From Anaerolineae bacterium (GTDB taxonomy: Bacteria; Chloroflexota; Anaerolineae; B4-G1; DUEL01): a stretch of 53,859 nt of DNA. Location: the NCBI GenBank assembly GCA_025060135.1, contig JANXCY010000014.1, positions 1 to 53,859 on the forward strand, written 5' to 3'. Shown here one piece after another: positions 16,681-26,305 of this stretch (position 1 is its first letter; each line of letters starts with the position of its first letter). Made by a program: the position numbers and the translations under genes. The notes under the pieces are model-generated. The model was not told the origin of the DNA. It did no database searches and saw only the letters and a list, made by a program, of their open reading frames with translations.

Positions 16681-17919
16681 ATGCCAAACCAAGTGGTTGT
16701 TACCGGATTGGGGGCCGTTACACCCCTAGGCAACGATGTGCCCACGCTCTGGGAGAACCTCCTGGCTGGCCGAAGCGGCGTCGGCCCCATCACCCAGTTT
16801 GACGCGTCCAACCTGGAGGTGCGTATTGCTGCCGAGGTAAAGGATTTTGATCCGGTGGCCCTCTTCGGGCGGCGAGAAGCCCGCCGCCACGACCGGTTCA
16901 CCCTTTTTGCGCTGGAGGCGGCCCGCCAGGCCATTGCGGACGCGGACCTCCGGCTGGACCGGGAAGACCGGGATGCCGTAGGTGTGATCATCGGGACGGG
17001 CATCGGAGGGGCGCTCACGTTTTTGGAGAACCATGACCTCCTCCGGGACGTTGGCCCCCGGCGGGTGAGCCCCTTTATGATCCCGATGATGATGCCCAAT
17101 GCGGCCTCTGCGGTGATTGCTATCACCTATGGCCTGCGTGGCCCCAACATCTGTGTTGCTTCAGCCTGTGCGACCGGGGCACATGCGATCGGCGAGGCGG
17201 CGGAGATGATCCGCCGAGGCGACGCGGCGGTGATGATTTGCGGCGGCAGTGAGGCCGTGATCCATCCCTTGGCCCTCAGTGGTTTCGCCAACATGGGGGC
17301 CCTTTCCTCCCGCAACGACGAGCCTCAGCGGGCCTCCCGCCCCTTTGACGCTGGCCGGGACGGCTTTGTCCTGGGGGAGGGGGCCGGTGTGCTGATTCTG
17401 GAATCCCTGGAGCACGCGCGGGCGCGGGGCGCACGGGTCTACTGCACCCTGGCAGGGTATGGTGCCTCCTGCGATGCCTACCACATCGCTGCGCCGGAGG
17501 AGGCGGGGGAGGGGGCCGCGCTGGCCATGCGGCGTGCCCTGGCTGATGCGGGTCTCCCTCCGGAGGCAGTAGACTACATCAACGCCCACGGCACCAGCAC
17601 CCCTCTGAACGACCGGATTGAGACCCAGGCCATCCGTGCCGTCTTTGGCGCTCATGCCGACCGACTGGCCATTAGTTCTACCAAGTCCATGATCGGCCAT
17701 TTGCTGGGCGCGGCCGGAGCCGTGGAGGCCATTGCCTGCGTCAAGAGCCTGGAGACGGGATGGGTCCACCCGACAATCAACTACGAAACTCCTGATCCGA
17801 CCTGCGACCTGGATTACGTCCCCAACCAGGCCCGCCATCTGGCCCCCCGGGCGGCCCTTTCCAATTCCTTCGGCTTTGGAGGGCATAATGGATGCCTGGT
17901 GTTTGTAGCGCAAGATTAA
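16681..17919 (+). CDS. fabF: 3-oxoacyl-ACP synthase II (KAS II)
   Basis: KAS II extends acyl-ACP by condensation with malonyl-ACP in type II fatty acid synthesis. The 412-aa protein starts with [13 protein letters not shown] and has the catalytic triad: Cys163 in [13 protein letters not shown], His in [12 protein letters not shown] and His in [15 protein letters not shown]. The glycine-rich [15 protein letters not shown] is near the end. The ATG at 16681 has a GGGGGG(A) site; upstream open frame lacks family likeness and runs over the holA terminator. The last residues VAQD and the stop are encoded by the left arm of a 12-bp inverted repeat (17905-17955). fabH follows 47 bases later. Confidence 0.95.
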   Translation: MPNQVVVTGLGAVTPLGNDVPTLWENLLAGRSGVGPITQFDASNLEVRIAAEVKDFDPVALFGRREARRHDRFTLFALEAARQAIADADLRLDREDRDAVGVIIGTGIGGALTFLENHDLLRDVGPRRVSPFMIPMMMPNAASAVIAITYGLRGPNICVASACATGAHAIGEAAEMIRRGDAAVMICGGSEAVIHPLALSGFANMGALSSRNDEPQRASRPFDAGRDGFVLGEGAGVLILESLEHARARGARVYCTLAGYGASCDAYHIAAPEEAGEGAALAMRRALADAGLPPEAVDYINAHGTSTPLNDRIETQAIRAVFGAHADRLAISSTKSMIGHLLGAAGAVEAIACVKSLETGWVHPTINYETPDPTCDLDYVPNQARHLAPRAALSNSFGFGGHNGCLVFVAQD

Positions 17920-17955
17920 CCTGATAGCGGCAGGGCACGATTCATCTTGCGCTAC
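17905..17955. repeat. Inverted repeat joining fabF end to fabH leader
   Basis: Perfect 12-bp arms GTAGCGCAAGAT (17905-17916) and ATCTTGCGCTAC (17944-17955) enclose 27 bases. The left arm encodes the last fabF codons (VAQD), and the right arm ends next to the fabH ribosome binding site (GAGGAGG). It belongs to the same GTAGCGCA-flanked family as the copies at 1531, 33554, 36868 and 37631. Confidence 0.85.
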
Positions 17956-17966
17956 GAGGAGGACCT

Positions 17967-19073
17967 ATGCCGCGCGCCCACATTGTCGGTTGGGGCAAGT
18001 ACGTTCCCCAACGAGTGTTGACCAACGATGACCTCTCCCGGATGGTGGACACATCAGACGAGTGGATCGTTACCCGTACTGGCATCCGAGAACGGCGTAT
18101 TGCCGGCGAAACTGAGACCACGGCCACGATGGCTGTCCAGGCGGCCCGTCAGGCTCTGGATGGAGCCGGCATCGGGCCGGAGAAAGTGGACCTGATTATC
18201 GTCGCCACGGCGACGCCGGATTATCTCTTCCCCTCCACCGCGTGCCTGGTGCAGGACGCGCTGGGGGCCAGCCGCGCGGCCGCCTTTGACCTGGCCGCCG
18301 GGTGTACCGGTTTCGTCTACGCCCTGGGCGTCGCGGCCGCGATGGTGGAATCCGGTGCCGTCCAGACTGTGTTGGTGGTGGGCTCGGAGACCCTCTCCCG
18401 CATCACCGACTGGGCCGACCGCAACACCTGTGTCCTTTTCGGCGACGGCGCTGGCGCAGTGGTCCTGCGCGCCGGCCCTGATGAGGGCGGCGTCCTGGCG
18501 ACTGTCCTGGGTGCCGACGGCTCCGGTGGCGACCTGCTGGTGCTCCCCGCCGGAGGAAGCCGTCATCCTGCTTCCCACCATACCGTTGCCGAACGGATGC
18601 ATTTCATCAAAATGCAGGGCCGGGACGTTTTCCGCTTCGCCGTTCGGGTCATCCCCACGGCTACCCGCCAGGCGCTGGAGCGGGCCGGTCTTTCGCTGGA
18701 TGACGTGGCCCTGTTCATCCCTCACCAGGCCAACGGGCGCATCATCGAAAGCGCCGTCCGGGACCTGAAACTCCCGCCCGAGAAAGTCTACAGCAACCTG
18801 GATCGGTATGGGAACACATCGGCGGCATCCATTCCCATTGCCCTCTGCGAGGCAGTGGAAGAGGGACGGCTGAGGCCGGGGGATATAGTGGTCTGTGTGG
18901 GGTTCGGAGCCGGGCTGACCTGGGGCGCCACCGTCCTCCGCTGGACCCATCCGCAGCCGGTGCCACTATCTGCCTGGCGGCGGTTCCTGCGACGACTTCG
19001 TTACGCCCTGGCCGCGCTCCGTTCCTGGCTTCGGCACCGGTGGTGGCGGATTCTTCTGGGGGGACGCCGATGA
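17967..19073 (+). CDS. fabH: 3-oxoacyl-ACP synthase III (KAS III)
   Basis: KAS III starts fatty acid synthesis by condensing an acyl-CoA primer with malonyl-ACP. The catalytic triad is visible: Cys113 in DLAAGCTGFVYAL, His in IPHQANGRII and Asn in YGNTSAASIP. The core reaches GLTWGATVLRW at about residue 322, the normal end of the family. The 368-aa product then has ~46 extra residues rich in Arg and Trp (RRFLRRLRY, LRHRWWRIL), which may form an amphipathic membrane- or partner-binding helix. The ATG at 17967 has a GGAGGA site. It sits after fabF and before an acyl-CoA carboxylase subunit, consistent with a lipid-synthesis cluster. Confidence 0.94.
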   Translation: MPRAHIVGWGKYVPQRVLTNDDLSRMVDTSDEWIVTRTGIRERRIAGETETTATMAVQAARQALDGAGIGPEKVDLIIVATATPDYLFPSTACLVQDALGASRAAAFDLAAGCTGFVYALGVAAAMVESGAVQTVLVVGSETLSRITDWADRNTCVLFGDGAGAVVLRAGPDEGGVLATVLGADGSGGDLLVLPAGGSRHPASHHTVAERMHFIKMQGRDVFRFAVRVIPTATRQALERAGLSLDDVALFIPHQANGRIIESAVRDLKLPPEKVYSNLDRYGNTSAASIPIALCEAVEEGRLRPGDIVVCVGFGAGLTWGATVLRWTHPQPVPLSAWRRFLRRLRYALAALRSWLRHRWWRILLGGRR

Positions 19074-19142
19074 ACGCCGAGCGGCACGGATTTGAACATT
19101 TCTGCGCTTATCTGCGTGAATCTGCGTCCGTTGGAGAGAACA

Positions 19143-20687
19143 ATGCGTGCTGATCTAAAACGACTGGAAGAAATGGAAGCGGCGGCCCGCGCCGGTGGCG
19201 GGCCGGAACGAGTCCAGCGGCAACACGCGCAGGGCAAGATGACCGCGCGGGAGCGGCTGGAAGCGTTGTTGGACCCCGGTTCCTTCGTGGAACTGGACGC
19301 GTTCGTTACCCATCGGGCGACGGAGTTCGGCCTGGACCGGGAGCGTCCTCCGGGCGATGGAGTCGTTACCGGCTGGGGGCAGGTAGACGGACGGACGATC
19401 TATGTCTTTGCCCAGGACTTTACTGTTCTGGGGGGGTCCGTCGGCGAAGCCCATGGGCGGAAAATCTGCAAGGTGCTGGACCTGGCCCTGGAGAACGGCG
19501 CGCCGGTGGTTGGTCTGAACGATTCCGGCGGCGCGCGCATCCAGGAGGGAGTGGACGCGCTGGTGGCCTACGGCGAAATTTTCTACCGCAATGTTCTGGC
19601 TTCCGGCGTCGTTCCTCAGATTTCGGTCATCATGGGTCCCTGTGCCGGAGGCGCTGTCTATTCCCCAGCCCTGACGGACTTCGTCGTGATGGTGGAGGGG
19701 ACCGCGCGGATGTTCATCACCGGACCGGATGTTATCCGAGCGGTAACCCACGAGGAGGTAACGCCGGAGGAACTGGGGGGTGCGCGGGTTCACCACACCA
19801 CCAGTGGTGTAGCCCACCTAGTCGCACCGGACGATGCGGCCGCGCTGGCGCTGGTGCGCCGTTTGCTCTCATACTTGCCGTCCAACAATGCGGAGGACCC
19901 GCCCTATCTACCGCCCACTGACCCACCCGACCGGGTGGACGAAGAACTGGATACTCTGGTGCCGGAAGACCCGACCGAGCCTTATAATATGTATGAAGTC
20001 ATCCGGCGGGTGGTGGACGATGGGGAGTTTCTGGAAATCCAGGCGGGGTTTGCTCCTCATCTCATCGTTGGTTTCGCGCGGCTGGGAGGGTATCCGGTGG
20101 GGATTGTGGCCCAGCAGCCAGCGGTCCTGGCCGGGGTCCTGGACATCCACGCGGCTGATAAGGGTGCGCGTTTCATCCGGTTCTGTGATGCCTTCAACAT
20201 CCCGCTGGTTACCTTCGCCGACACCCCGGGCTTTCTGCCTGGCGTCGCCCAGGAGCATGGAGGGATCATCCGCCACGGGGCAAAGATGATTTACGCCTAC
20301 GCTGAGGCGACGGTTCCGAAACTCTCCGTTATTACCCGTAAGGCCTACGGTGGAGCGTACATCGTGATGAGTTCCAAACCGCTGCGGGGCGACCTGTGCC
20401 TGGCCTGGCCCACCGCCGAGATCGCGGTGATGGGGCCGGAAGGGGCTGTGAATGTCGTCTTTCGCAAAGAACTGGCGGAAGCGGACGACCCGGAGGCGGC
20501 CCGGGAACGGCTGGTCCGGGAATACCGGGATCGGTTCGCTAACCCCTACGTCGCCGCTGGGCGGGGGTACCTGGATGGGGTCATCCGTCCCTCCCAGACC
20601 CGATCTATGCTCATCCGGGGGCTGGAGATGCTCCGGGATAAGCGGGTTCGGCGACCCGCGCGGAAGCATGGGAACATCCCGTTGTAA
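19143..20687 (+). CDS. Acyl-CoA carboxylase carboxyltransferase subunit (PccB/MmdA type)
   Basis: This subunit moves the carboxyl group from biotin to propionyl-CoA, methylmalonyl-CoA or acetyl-CoA. The 514-aa length and duplicated crotonase-like halves fit PccB/12S subunits rather than the shorter AccD. Motifs include [49 protein letters not shown] in the first half and [32 protein letters not shown] and [16 protein letters not shown] in the second. The ATG at 19143 has a GGAGAG site; an upstream in-frame ATG at 19092 lies in a TCTGCG-rich repeat and is unlikely. No biotin carboxylase or biotin carrier gene is in the window. The biotin transporter bioY follows directly, which suits a biotin-dependent enzyme. 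Confidence 0.92.
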   Translation: MRADLKRLEEMEAAARAGGGPERVQRQHAQGKMTARERLEALLDPGSFVELDAFVTHRATEFGLDRERPPGDGVVTGWGQVDGRTIYVFAQDFTVLGGSVGEAHGRKICKVLDLALENGAPVVGLNDSGGARIQEGVDALVAYGEIFYRNVLASGVVPQISVIMGPCAGGAVYSPALTDFVVMVEGTARMFITGPDVIRAVTHEEVTPEELGGARVHHTTSGVAHLVAPDDAAALALVRRLLSYLPSNNAEDPPYLPPTDPPDRVDEELDTLVPEDPTEPYNMYEVIRRVVDDGEFLEIQAGFAPHLIVGFARLGGYPVGIVAQQPAVLAGVLDIHAADKGARFIRFCDAFNIPLVTFADTPGFLPGVAQEHGGIIRHGAKMIYAYAEATVPKLSVITRKAYGGAYIVMSSKPLRGDLCLAWPTAEIAVMGPEGAVNVVFRKELAEADDPEAARERLVREYRDRFANPYVAAGRGYLDGVIRPSQTRSMLIRGLEMLRDKRVRRPARKHGNIPL

Positions 20688-20730
20688 GGAACGGTGGTTT
20701 CCGTATCCCAATCTCAACAGGAGTGGCCAT

Positions 20731-21321
20731 ATGGAGCGGACAAAGAACGGGACGCTGGCGGACACACTGATTCGGTCCAGAACGCTGGCGCGGGATGCGT
20801 GGCTGGTCGGTGCCGGGAGTGTGCTGGTCGGCCTGATGGCCCAGATCGCGATTCCGCTGCCCTTTACCCCGGTGCCGGTAACCGGACAGACGTTCGGCGT
20901 ATTGCTGGTGGGCGCGCTGCTGGGATGCCGCCGGGGGGCGCTTTCCCTTGTCCTGTACCTCTTGGAGGGCATCGCTGGGCTGCCGGTCTTCGCGGGCGGG
21001 AGCAGTGGCCTGACCCGGCTGCTGGGACCTACAGGGGGCTACCTGCTGGGGTTCGTCGTAGCGGCGGGGGTAACCGGCTGGCTCTGCGAGCGTGGCTGGG
21101 ACCGGCGGGTCCCCACTGCCGCGCTGGCCATGCTGATCGGCAATCTGGTCATTTACCTCTTTGGTCTTCCCTGGCTGGCGCTCTTTGTAGGGCCGGAGAA
21201 GTCGCTGGTAATGGGCTTCTGGCCCTTTATTCCCGGCGACCTGCTGAAACTGGCCCTAGCGGCTCTGGTCCTGCCGGGGGCCTGGCGTTTTGTGGGGGAG
21301 ATCCGTCAACAAACGCAATAG
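20731..21321 (+). CDS. bioY: Biotin transporter BioY (S component)
   Basis: BioY is the substrate-binding membrane subunit of ECF-type biotin uptake and can work alone or with EcfAT. The 196-aa product has about six hydrophobic helices. Family motifs are IPLPFTPVPVTGQTFGVLL, LLGCRRGALSLVLYLLEGIAGLPVF and LLGPTGGYLLGFV, with a C-terminal FIPGDLLKLALAALVLP. The ATG at 20731 follows an AGGAG site at 20719. It begins 43 bases after the carboxyltransferase gene and likely shares its transcript. The last 95 bases overlap the 3' end of the convergent glycosyltransferase gene. Confidence 0.92.
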   Translation: MERTKNGTLADTLIRSRTLARDAWLVGAGSVLVGLMAQIAIPLPFTPVPVTGQTFGVLLVGALLGCRRGALSLVLYLLEGIAGLPVFAGGSSGLTRLLGPTGGYLLGFVVAAGVTGWLCERGWDRRVPTAALAMLIGNLVIYLFGLPWLALFVGPEKSLVMGFWPFIPGDLLKLALAALVLPGAWRFVGEIRQQTQ

Positions 21322-22465
21322 GGAAAGATCTGGTCCGGGCTCTTCGGGCCGTGATCAGGCGCTCGTAATGGGCCACCAGGCGAGTTGTAGCCTGGCGGGC
21401 ATCGTATTGTTCTCCGGTCCGACGGGCTCCCTCTGCCATCCGTTCTCGGAGTTCCCGGTTGTGGGCCAGTTGGGCCCAGGCTCGCGCCATGGCGGCCACG
21501 TCGTCCGGAGGGGTCAGCAGGCCGTTCTCCCCCGGGCGGATCACGGCCCGAATCCAGGGGACATCCAGTCCCAATACAGGCCGTCCGGCTCCCAGCGCTT
21601 CCAGAATCGCTGTGGGGAGCATTTCTATTTTGGAGGCGGTAACGCAAAAATCGGCCAGCGCGACGTAGGCGGGCACCTCAGCGGGTGCAATCTGTCCCAC
21701 AAACCGTACCCGCTCGTTCACCCCCAGCCGCTGGGCAATCGGTTCTAGCGCCTTCCGTTCTGGGCCATCTCCGACCACTAGGAGATAGGCGTCGCTCAGT
21801 TCCGGGTTGGCCAGCACTTCCAGTAGGAACCGGACGTTCTTCTCGGCGACCACTCGCCCCACGTACGCGGCCAGCGGTGCCGTTGGCGGAATCCCCAGTT
21901 CGGCCCGGGTGACGGAGCGATGGCAGGACTGCTCGCGATCCACCCCGTGGGGAATGATCTCTACTGGAACGCGAACCCCCATGTGGTCCAGGACCCGGAC
22001 CACCTCCGGCGTGGGAGCGGTTACCAGGTCGCAGCGGGGGAGAGCCCATCGGAGGTAGGCCCCCAGCAGGGCGTGGGTGACCGAAAGGGGCACCCGTAGG
22101 CGCTGATGGACCAGCATATCATACCGGCTGTGCAGGGTGAGGACCACAGGAATCCCAAACCGACGGCCGTACTGCAGTGCCAGCAAGCCGCTGAGAGCGG
22201 GCTGGTTGGCATGCAGGACGTCCATAGTCTGCAACAGGGCAACGGCCCGGCGGGAGTATCCAAGCGTGATCCGGTAGCCGGGATCAGGGTGTGGGAATCC
22301 AAAGGAGCGGACCACCCCCGGTTCGTCCTGCGGGGCCGGTGGTCCTCCGGTGAAGACGAAAACCTGGTGCCCCATGCTTTCCAGGATGCGCTTATGCAGG
22401 GAGACGAAGCGGATAATGCCGTTGACGCCCGGCCAGTAGGAGTCGGTGAGGAGACCGATCCGCAT
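21227..22465 (-). CDS. GT4-family glycosyltransferase
   Basis: A GT-B fold retaining glycosyltransferase of 412 aa that moves sugar from a nucleotide donor to a lipid or glycan. The N-terminal domain starts MRIGLLTDSYWPGVNGI, a GT4 hallmark. The C-terminal donor domain shows IPHGVD, YVGRVVAEKNVRFLLE and VVGDGPERKALE, then the E-x7-E pair in EMLPTAILEALGAGRPVLG. The usual SPS before the first Glu is replaced by TASKI. It resembles mannosyl/glucosyltransferases that act on phosphatidylinositol or diacylglycerol lipids. It lies 16 bases after the upstream GT-C gene and probably shares its transcript. Its C-terminal ~32 codons overlap bioY on the opposite strand. Confidence 0.9.
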   Translation of the reverse strand: MRIGLLTDSYWPGVNGIIRFVSLHKRILESMGHQVFVFTGGPPAPQDEPGVVRSFGFPHPDPGYRITLGYSRRAVALLQTMDVLHANQPALSGLLALQYGRRFGIPVVLTLHSRYDMLVHQRLRVPLSVTHALLGAYLRWALPRCDLVTAPTPEVVRVLDHMGVRVPVEIIPHGVDREQSCHRSVTRAELGIPPTAPLAAYVGRVVAEKNVRFLLEVLANPELSDAYLLVVGDGPERKALEPIAQRLGVNERVRFVGQIAPAEVPAYVALADFCVTASKIEMLPTAILEALGAGRPVLGLDVPWIRAVIRPGENGLLTPPDDVAAMARAWAQLAHNRELRERMAEGARRTGEQYDARQATTRLVAHYERLITARRARTRSFPIAFVDGSPPQNARPPAGPEPLGPVSAGRRE

Positions 22466-22481
22466 CCAGGATTCCTTTCCG

Positions 22482-24158
22482 TTATCGTCGCAATTGTACA
22501 GGGAATAGACGGTATACGGTTACTGCTGCCTGGTAGTTCAGAGTAGGTAGATACCCCTTTAGCCACCGGTCCTGGCCAATTTCAAAGAGGGCTATCTGGG
22601 AAGCAGCCAACAGCGGACTGTTCAGCAGCCCCAACATCGTGCCGAGTTCAAACCAGCCGTCCTCGGTCGTATCCGGGCGATCGGGGAGGATCAGGCAGCG
22701 GACGTTTTTGACCCTCAGGTATCGGTCCATCTCGCCCCGCGCGTACCACTCCGCCACCTCAGGGTCCACCAGTCCATAGAGGTCCAGAATGGGCCGTTCC
22801 CCGTAGAAGCGGACGACGCCGATGTCAAAAGCCGCACACAGTTCCTCTGGTGGGACCTGGTCCCGAACGAAGCGGGCGGCGGCGATCCGTACGTTTTGCA
22901 TGTGCTCCAGATTGGCATCGTAGACGGCGTTCCAGAAATGCCCGTTGGCCACCAGGAGCAGGAGCCATCCCACCAGCCAGACCCGCTGCAGCGTGGGCCG
23001 ATGAGAAAAGCACCGGAGCCCTGAGGCCAATCCCAGCCAGAGGGCAATATGGTTGATGGCGCCATACCGGCTGGCGGTCCCCGGAACAGGGAGGAAGGCC
23101 ATATAACAGAGGTTATGGATAGCCAGCCAGAGGAGAAACGCGACCCATGGGCGCCGGGCGGGGTCCTGCAGGCTGGAAGGCCAGCAGCGGACGTCCCAGG
23201 CCCGCCGGGCGGTCCAGAGCAATGGTCCGACCATGCCGATCCATCCAACGATGGCCCATACCGAGAGCGTGTAGTGGGGATTGCCAACGATGGTTCCGAT
23301 GGGCAGTCGGGGCGGTGGAAGGACCATACCGCCCAAGACAAATTCTGCCAGATAGACTCCCCAGAGGCCCAAGTAGGTAAGCGGGGTCAGGCGCGCCAGG
23401 ATACCCAGAACGGGGTTGCGCTCTGCCACCAGACGAATCCCCAGCGTGGCTGTGATGTGCTTACTGAGACCGCTGGTCGGGAGGATATAGCCGGTCCGCA
23501 GATAGAGGTAGAGAAACCAGGGACCAGCGATCAGCCCGCATAGAAGGCCGGTCCCGATCAGATGGGAGGGAATGCGCCGATGGCGAATGGTCTCAGCCAG
23601 GGCGATCGTCAGGGCCAGCGCCAGTCCCTCCGGGCGGGTCAGAGTGAGCAGGCCCAGCAGGAGGCCCATCCACCGGAAGTGTCCAGCCCGATAGGCCAGG
23701 AGCACCAGTAGAGCCAAGGCCAGGAAAAGGGTTGTTTCCATCCCGCTGAGGCTGAACCAAACCATCGGGCCGGAAAGCACCACTGCCAGAGTTGCCCCCA
23801 ATGCGATGATGGGTCCCCAGAGCGGATGTAATAGCCGGTACAGAGCCGCGCCCGTTGCGATCAGAGATCCTATCCCCATCGCCTTCGCGGTGAGGTGGAG
23901 CGGGATGCCAGCCAGGTAGCCTCCTGTGAGCAAAAGCACCCAGAGCGGGCTGGAAGTGCCCACCCCTTTCTCGGTCGGGAAGTTGAACATCCATTGGCCA
24001 TATTCGGCCAGGTTGCGAGCGTAGACGAAGTGGATGTAGGCATCGTCCATCGGGAACTCAGTGGGTGCCGGCCAGAGGAAAGCCAGAGCCACCAGGGGAA
24101 CCGATACCCCAATGAACAGAAGAGGCATTCCCGCCAACCATGCCTGGGATCGTGCCAA
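22482..24158 (-). CDS. Multi-pass GT-C-like membrane glycosyltransferase
   Basis: An integral membrane protein of about 558 aa with around ten hydrophobic helices. The first loop carries MDDAYIHFVYARNLAEYG; an acidic DD pair after the first helix is a mark of GT-C enzymes that use polyprenyl-phosphate sugars. The C-terminal part (~430-558) is soluble and contains PPEELCAAFDIGVVRFYGER, GLVDPEVAEWYARGEMD and LILPDRPDTTEDGW, as in many bacterial GT39-like proteins. The TTG at 24158 is preferred because AGGAGGG lies just before it; an ATG at 24185 would add nine residues but lacks a Shine-Dalgarno. It is upstream of the GT4 gene, so the two probably build one glycan or glycolipid. Confidence 0.75.
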   Translation of the reverse strand: MARSQAWLAGMPLLFIGVSVPLVALAFLWPAPTEFPMDDAYIHFVYARNLAEYGQWMFNFPTEKGVGTSSPLWVLLLTGGYLAGIPLHLTAKAMGIGSLIATGAALYRLLHPLWGPIIALGATLAVVLSGPMVWFSLSGMETTLFLALALLVLLAYRAGHFRWMGLLLGLLTLTRPEGLALALTIALAETIRHRRIPSHLIGTGLLCGLIAGPWFLYLYLRTGYILPTSGLSKHITATLGIRLVAERNPVLGILARLTPLTYLGLWGVYLAEFVLGGMVLPPPRLPIGTIVGNPHYTLSVWAIVGWIGMVGPLLWTARRAWDVRCWPSSLQDPARRPWVAFLLWLAIHNLCYMAFLPVPGTASRYGAINHIALWLGLASGLRCFSHRPTLQRVWLVGWLLLLVANGHFWNAVYDANLEHMQNVRIAAARFVRDQVPPEELCAAFDIGVVRFYGERPILDLYGLVDPEVAEWYARGEMDRYLRVKNVRCLILPDRPDTTEDGWFELGTMLGLLNSPLLAASQIALFEIGQDRWLKGYLPTLNYQAAVTVYRLFPVQLRR

Positions 24159-24349
24159 AAGGTTCCCTCCTGTCAGGCACTCCATAGGCTTTCGGATTCT
24201 TTCCCCAGGATATACCTGAAAGGGCGATTTGTCAAACGCGCGGGCAAGAGCCTACCGGAGGCCCTGGAGTTCTTGCCCTTTCCTCTCCTATTTTCCGGCG
24301 ATGGCAATGGCCCTGGGTTCCCCAACTGGTGGACCTTCCGATATCGTAT

Positions 24350-24377
24350 TTGGCGCGCATGCGGATTATGCTATAAT
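24350..24377 (+). promoter_or_regulatory. Promoter for the serine hydrolase gene
   Basis: TTGGCG (24350-24355), a 16-base spacer and a perfect TATAAT (24372-24377) lie about 170 bases before the start at 24547. The 24186-24546 gap between divergent genes holds this promoter and an untranslated leader; I see no further gene or riboswitch in it. Confidence 0.6.
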
Positions 24378-24546
24378 ACCAGAGATAGAACATAGATTCC
24401 GTAGAAGGCGTGGATTTTCATGGATGCCCATCGGTTCTTTCCATCGCGATTTTCGGTAAAACTGATGTTCCCGAATGGGAGGACGATGTCCCGATGGTGG
24501 GCAGAGGGGCTGACGCTCTCGCTTCTTGCCCAGGAGGGAGAATTCC

Positions 24547-25986
24547 ATGGGGTGGCCGTTGCGCAGACGCCGACGTAGAGACTGGTCTCTCTTGATAGTC
24601 ATCGTGATGGGAGTCTTGCTGGCCCTGTTGGGCTGGCAGTGGCTGCGCTTCCGGGCCAGCCTGCGCGTCCTGCCCCCCAATGTCTCGGTGGCCGGAATGG
24701 ATGCGTCCGGAATGGCGGTGGAGCAGGTCCTGGCGGCCCTGGAGGGCGCTTATGCTCAGCCGGTTCAACTTTCTTATCAGGGCCAGCCGGTGGTCCTGGC
24801 GCCTGAGAGCGTGGGCTTTCTGTGGGACCGGGAGGTTACGCGGGCTGCGCTGGAGGCGGTTCGGGAGCGCCGAAATACTTTTTCTGGCTTCCTGGCCTAT
24901 CTGCTTCGTCGCCCATCTCCGCCGGTGGAGATCATGCCGGCTGTGCAATACTCGTCGGAGCGGATGAACGCCTTTCTGGCGCGCGTGGCTCAGCAGTATG
25001 ATCGCCCACCTCAGGAGCCCGTTCCCCTGCCGGAATCGCTCACTTTTCGCTCTGGCCGCGCCGGATATACGCTGGACCAGGAGGCCTCTCGCCAGCGGAT
25101 CGAGGCAGCGCTGAAATCGGCGGTGAATCGGGAGGTGGAACTGGTGGTCCACACAGGCGAGGCCCCGCCCCTTCAGATGCGCCACCTGGAAGAGATGCTG
25201 AAGGCCCTACTGGCCGATTTTGAGGGTATTCCCAGCATCTTTATCAAAGACCTGCAGACTGGTGAGGAACTGGAAATCAACCCGGATGTGGCCTATGCCG
25301 GGATGAGCGTATTAAAGGTCGCCGTGATGATGGAGACGTATCGGGTGCTGGATCAGCCCCCGGATGGGGAACAGACCCGGTTGCTCACGGAGACGATGAG
25401 CGCGAGTGGCAATTTCACCGCCAACCTGCTCCTGAGAGATGTGATTGGGGGCGGGGATGTTTACCAGGGGGTGGAGAACCTGACGGCATCCATGCGCTAT
25501 CTGGGGTTGGTCAACACCTTTATGGCAACCCCTTATGATGATCCGACCACTCCGCCAACTATTGTAACGCCGGCCAATGCTCGCACCGATCTGAATACCA
25601 ATCCCGACCCTCACATGCAGACGACAGCGCGGGAAGTTGGGCTGATGCTGGAGATGATTTATCAGTGTAGCCGGGGAGGAGGAGCGCTGATGGTTGCCTA
25701 CCCGGGCGCGTTTACTCCGGAAGAATGTCAACAGATGCTGAAGATGATGGCGGCCGACCGAACCGAGAGCATGATTGAGGCTGGCCTGCCACCGGGCACG
25801 AAGTTTGCCCGGAAGCACGGCTGGATCAGCGACACGCATGCCGATGCCGCTATCGTTTTCAGCCCGGGCGGCGACTTCATTCTAGTTGTTTATCTGTATC
25901 GTCCTCAGTGGTTGGAGTGGGATGTCTCTAACCCCCTCATCCAGCGGATTGCTACAGCAACGTACAATTATTTTAATCCAAAGTAG
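24547..25986 (+). CDS. Beta-lactamase-fold serine hydrolase with PG-binding-like domain
   Basis: A membrane-anchored, outward-facing protein of 479 aa. A run of basic residues and one transmembrane helix (15-33) is followed by a VanW/PG_binding_4-like region (~42-205, with SVGFLWDREVTRAALEAV) and a class A beta-lactamase-like domain. The active-site motifs are intact: Ser254-x-x-Lys257 in GMSVLKVAV, Ser287-Gly-Asn289 and Lys423-His-Gly425, where His replaces the usual Thr or Ser of KTG. Such proteins are usually peptidoglycan-linked carboxypeptidases or uncharacterised hydrolases rather than true beta-lactamases. The ATG at 24547 follows an AGGAGGGAG site. An upstream ATG at 24526 precedes that site and is rejected. 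Confidence 0.85.
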   Translation: MGWPLRRRRRRDWSLLIVIVMGVLLALLGWQWLRFRASLRVLPPNVSVAGMDASGMAVEQVLAALEGAYAQPVQLSYQGQPVVLAPESVGFLWDREVTRAALEAVRERRNTFSGFLAYLLRRPSPPVEIMPAVQYSSERMNAFLARVAQQYDRPPQEPVPLPESLTFRSGRAGYTLDQEASRQRIEAALKSAVNREVELVVHTGEAPPLQMRHLEEMLKALLADFEGIPSIFIKDLQTGEELEINPDVAYAGMSVLKVAVMMETYRVLDQPPDGEQTRLLTETMSASGNFTANLLLRDVIGGGDVYQGVENLTASMRYLGLVNTFMATPYDDPTTPPTIVTPANARTDLNTNPDPHMQTTAREVGLMLEMIYQCSRGGGALMVAYPGAFTPEECQQMLKMMAADRTESMIEAGLPPGTKFARKHGWISDTHADAAIVFSPGGDFILVVYLYRPQWLEWDVSNPLIQRIATATYNYFNPK

Positions 25987-26027
25987 ATTTGCGCGTTTAG
26001 AGCGAATGTGGTAAGATAAAATCCTGA

Positions 26028-26099
26028 TGGGGCGTAGCCAAGGGGTAAGGCAACGGACTTTGGATCCGTCATCCGCAGGTTCGAATCCTGCCGCCCCAG
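26028..26099 (+). tRNA. tRNA-Gln (anticodon TTG)
   Basis: A full cloverleaf folds from 72 bases. The acceptor stem is TGGGGCG (26028-26034) with CGCCCCA (26092-26098) and discriminator G. The D stem is GCC/GGC, the anticodon stem ACGGA/TCCGT closes the loop CTTTGGA with anticodon TTG at 26060-26062, and the T stem GCAGG/CCTGC closes TTCGAAT. The CCA end is not encoded. TTG reads CAA, and CAG by wobble, so the tRNA is for glutamine. Confidence 0.97.
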
Positions 26100-26159
26100 C
26101 CTGACCATCGGGCTAGAGGTGCAAAATGGCCCTGCTGCCACCGAAGACGGCTCCCGTCA

Positions 26160-26174
26160 GCCCCCGGCGGGGGC
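26160..26174. terminator. GC hairpin after tRNA-Gln
   Basis: GCCCCC-GGC-GGGGGC forms a compact 6-bp hairpin about 60 bases after the tRNA. There is no T-run after it, so it is only a possible transcript end. Confidence 0.35.
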
Positions 26175-26305
26175 CGTATTCGTTCTCCCGTTGCCTTTTA
26201 TCCTGTACATATCCAACTGTATATATCCAGCAGAGAACGCACGCTGCCTTGGACCCACAAGCGGACGCACTTTCCACCAGGTGCAGCCCGGAGCCGTAAA
26301 GGACC

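Noticed and set aside
24547-25986. True class A beta-lactamase (antibiotic resistance)
   Set aside because: Only the fold motifs match; KHG replaces KTG, no Glu166-type loop was recognised, and it has a membrane anchor with a PG-binding-like domain, so a cell-wall role is more likely.
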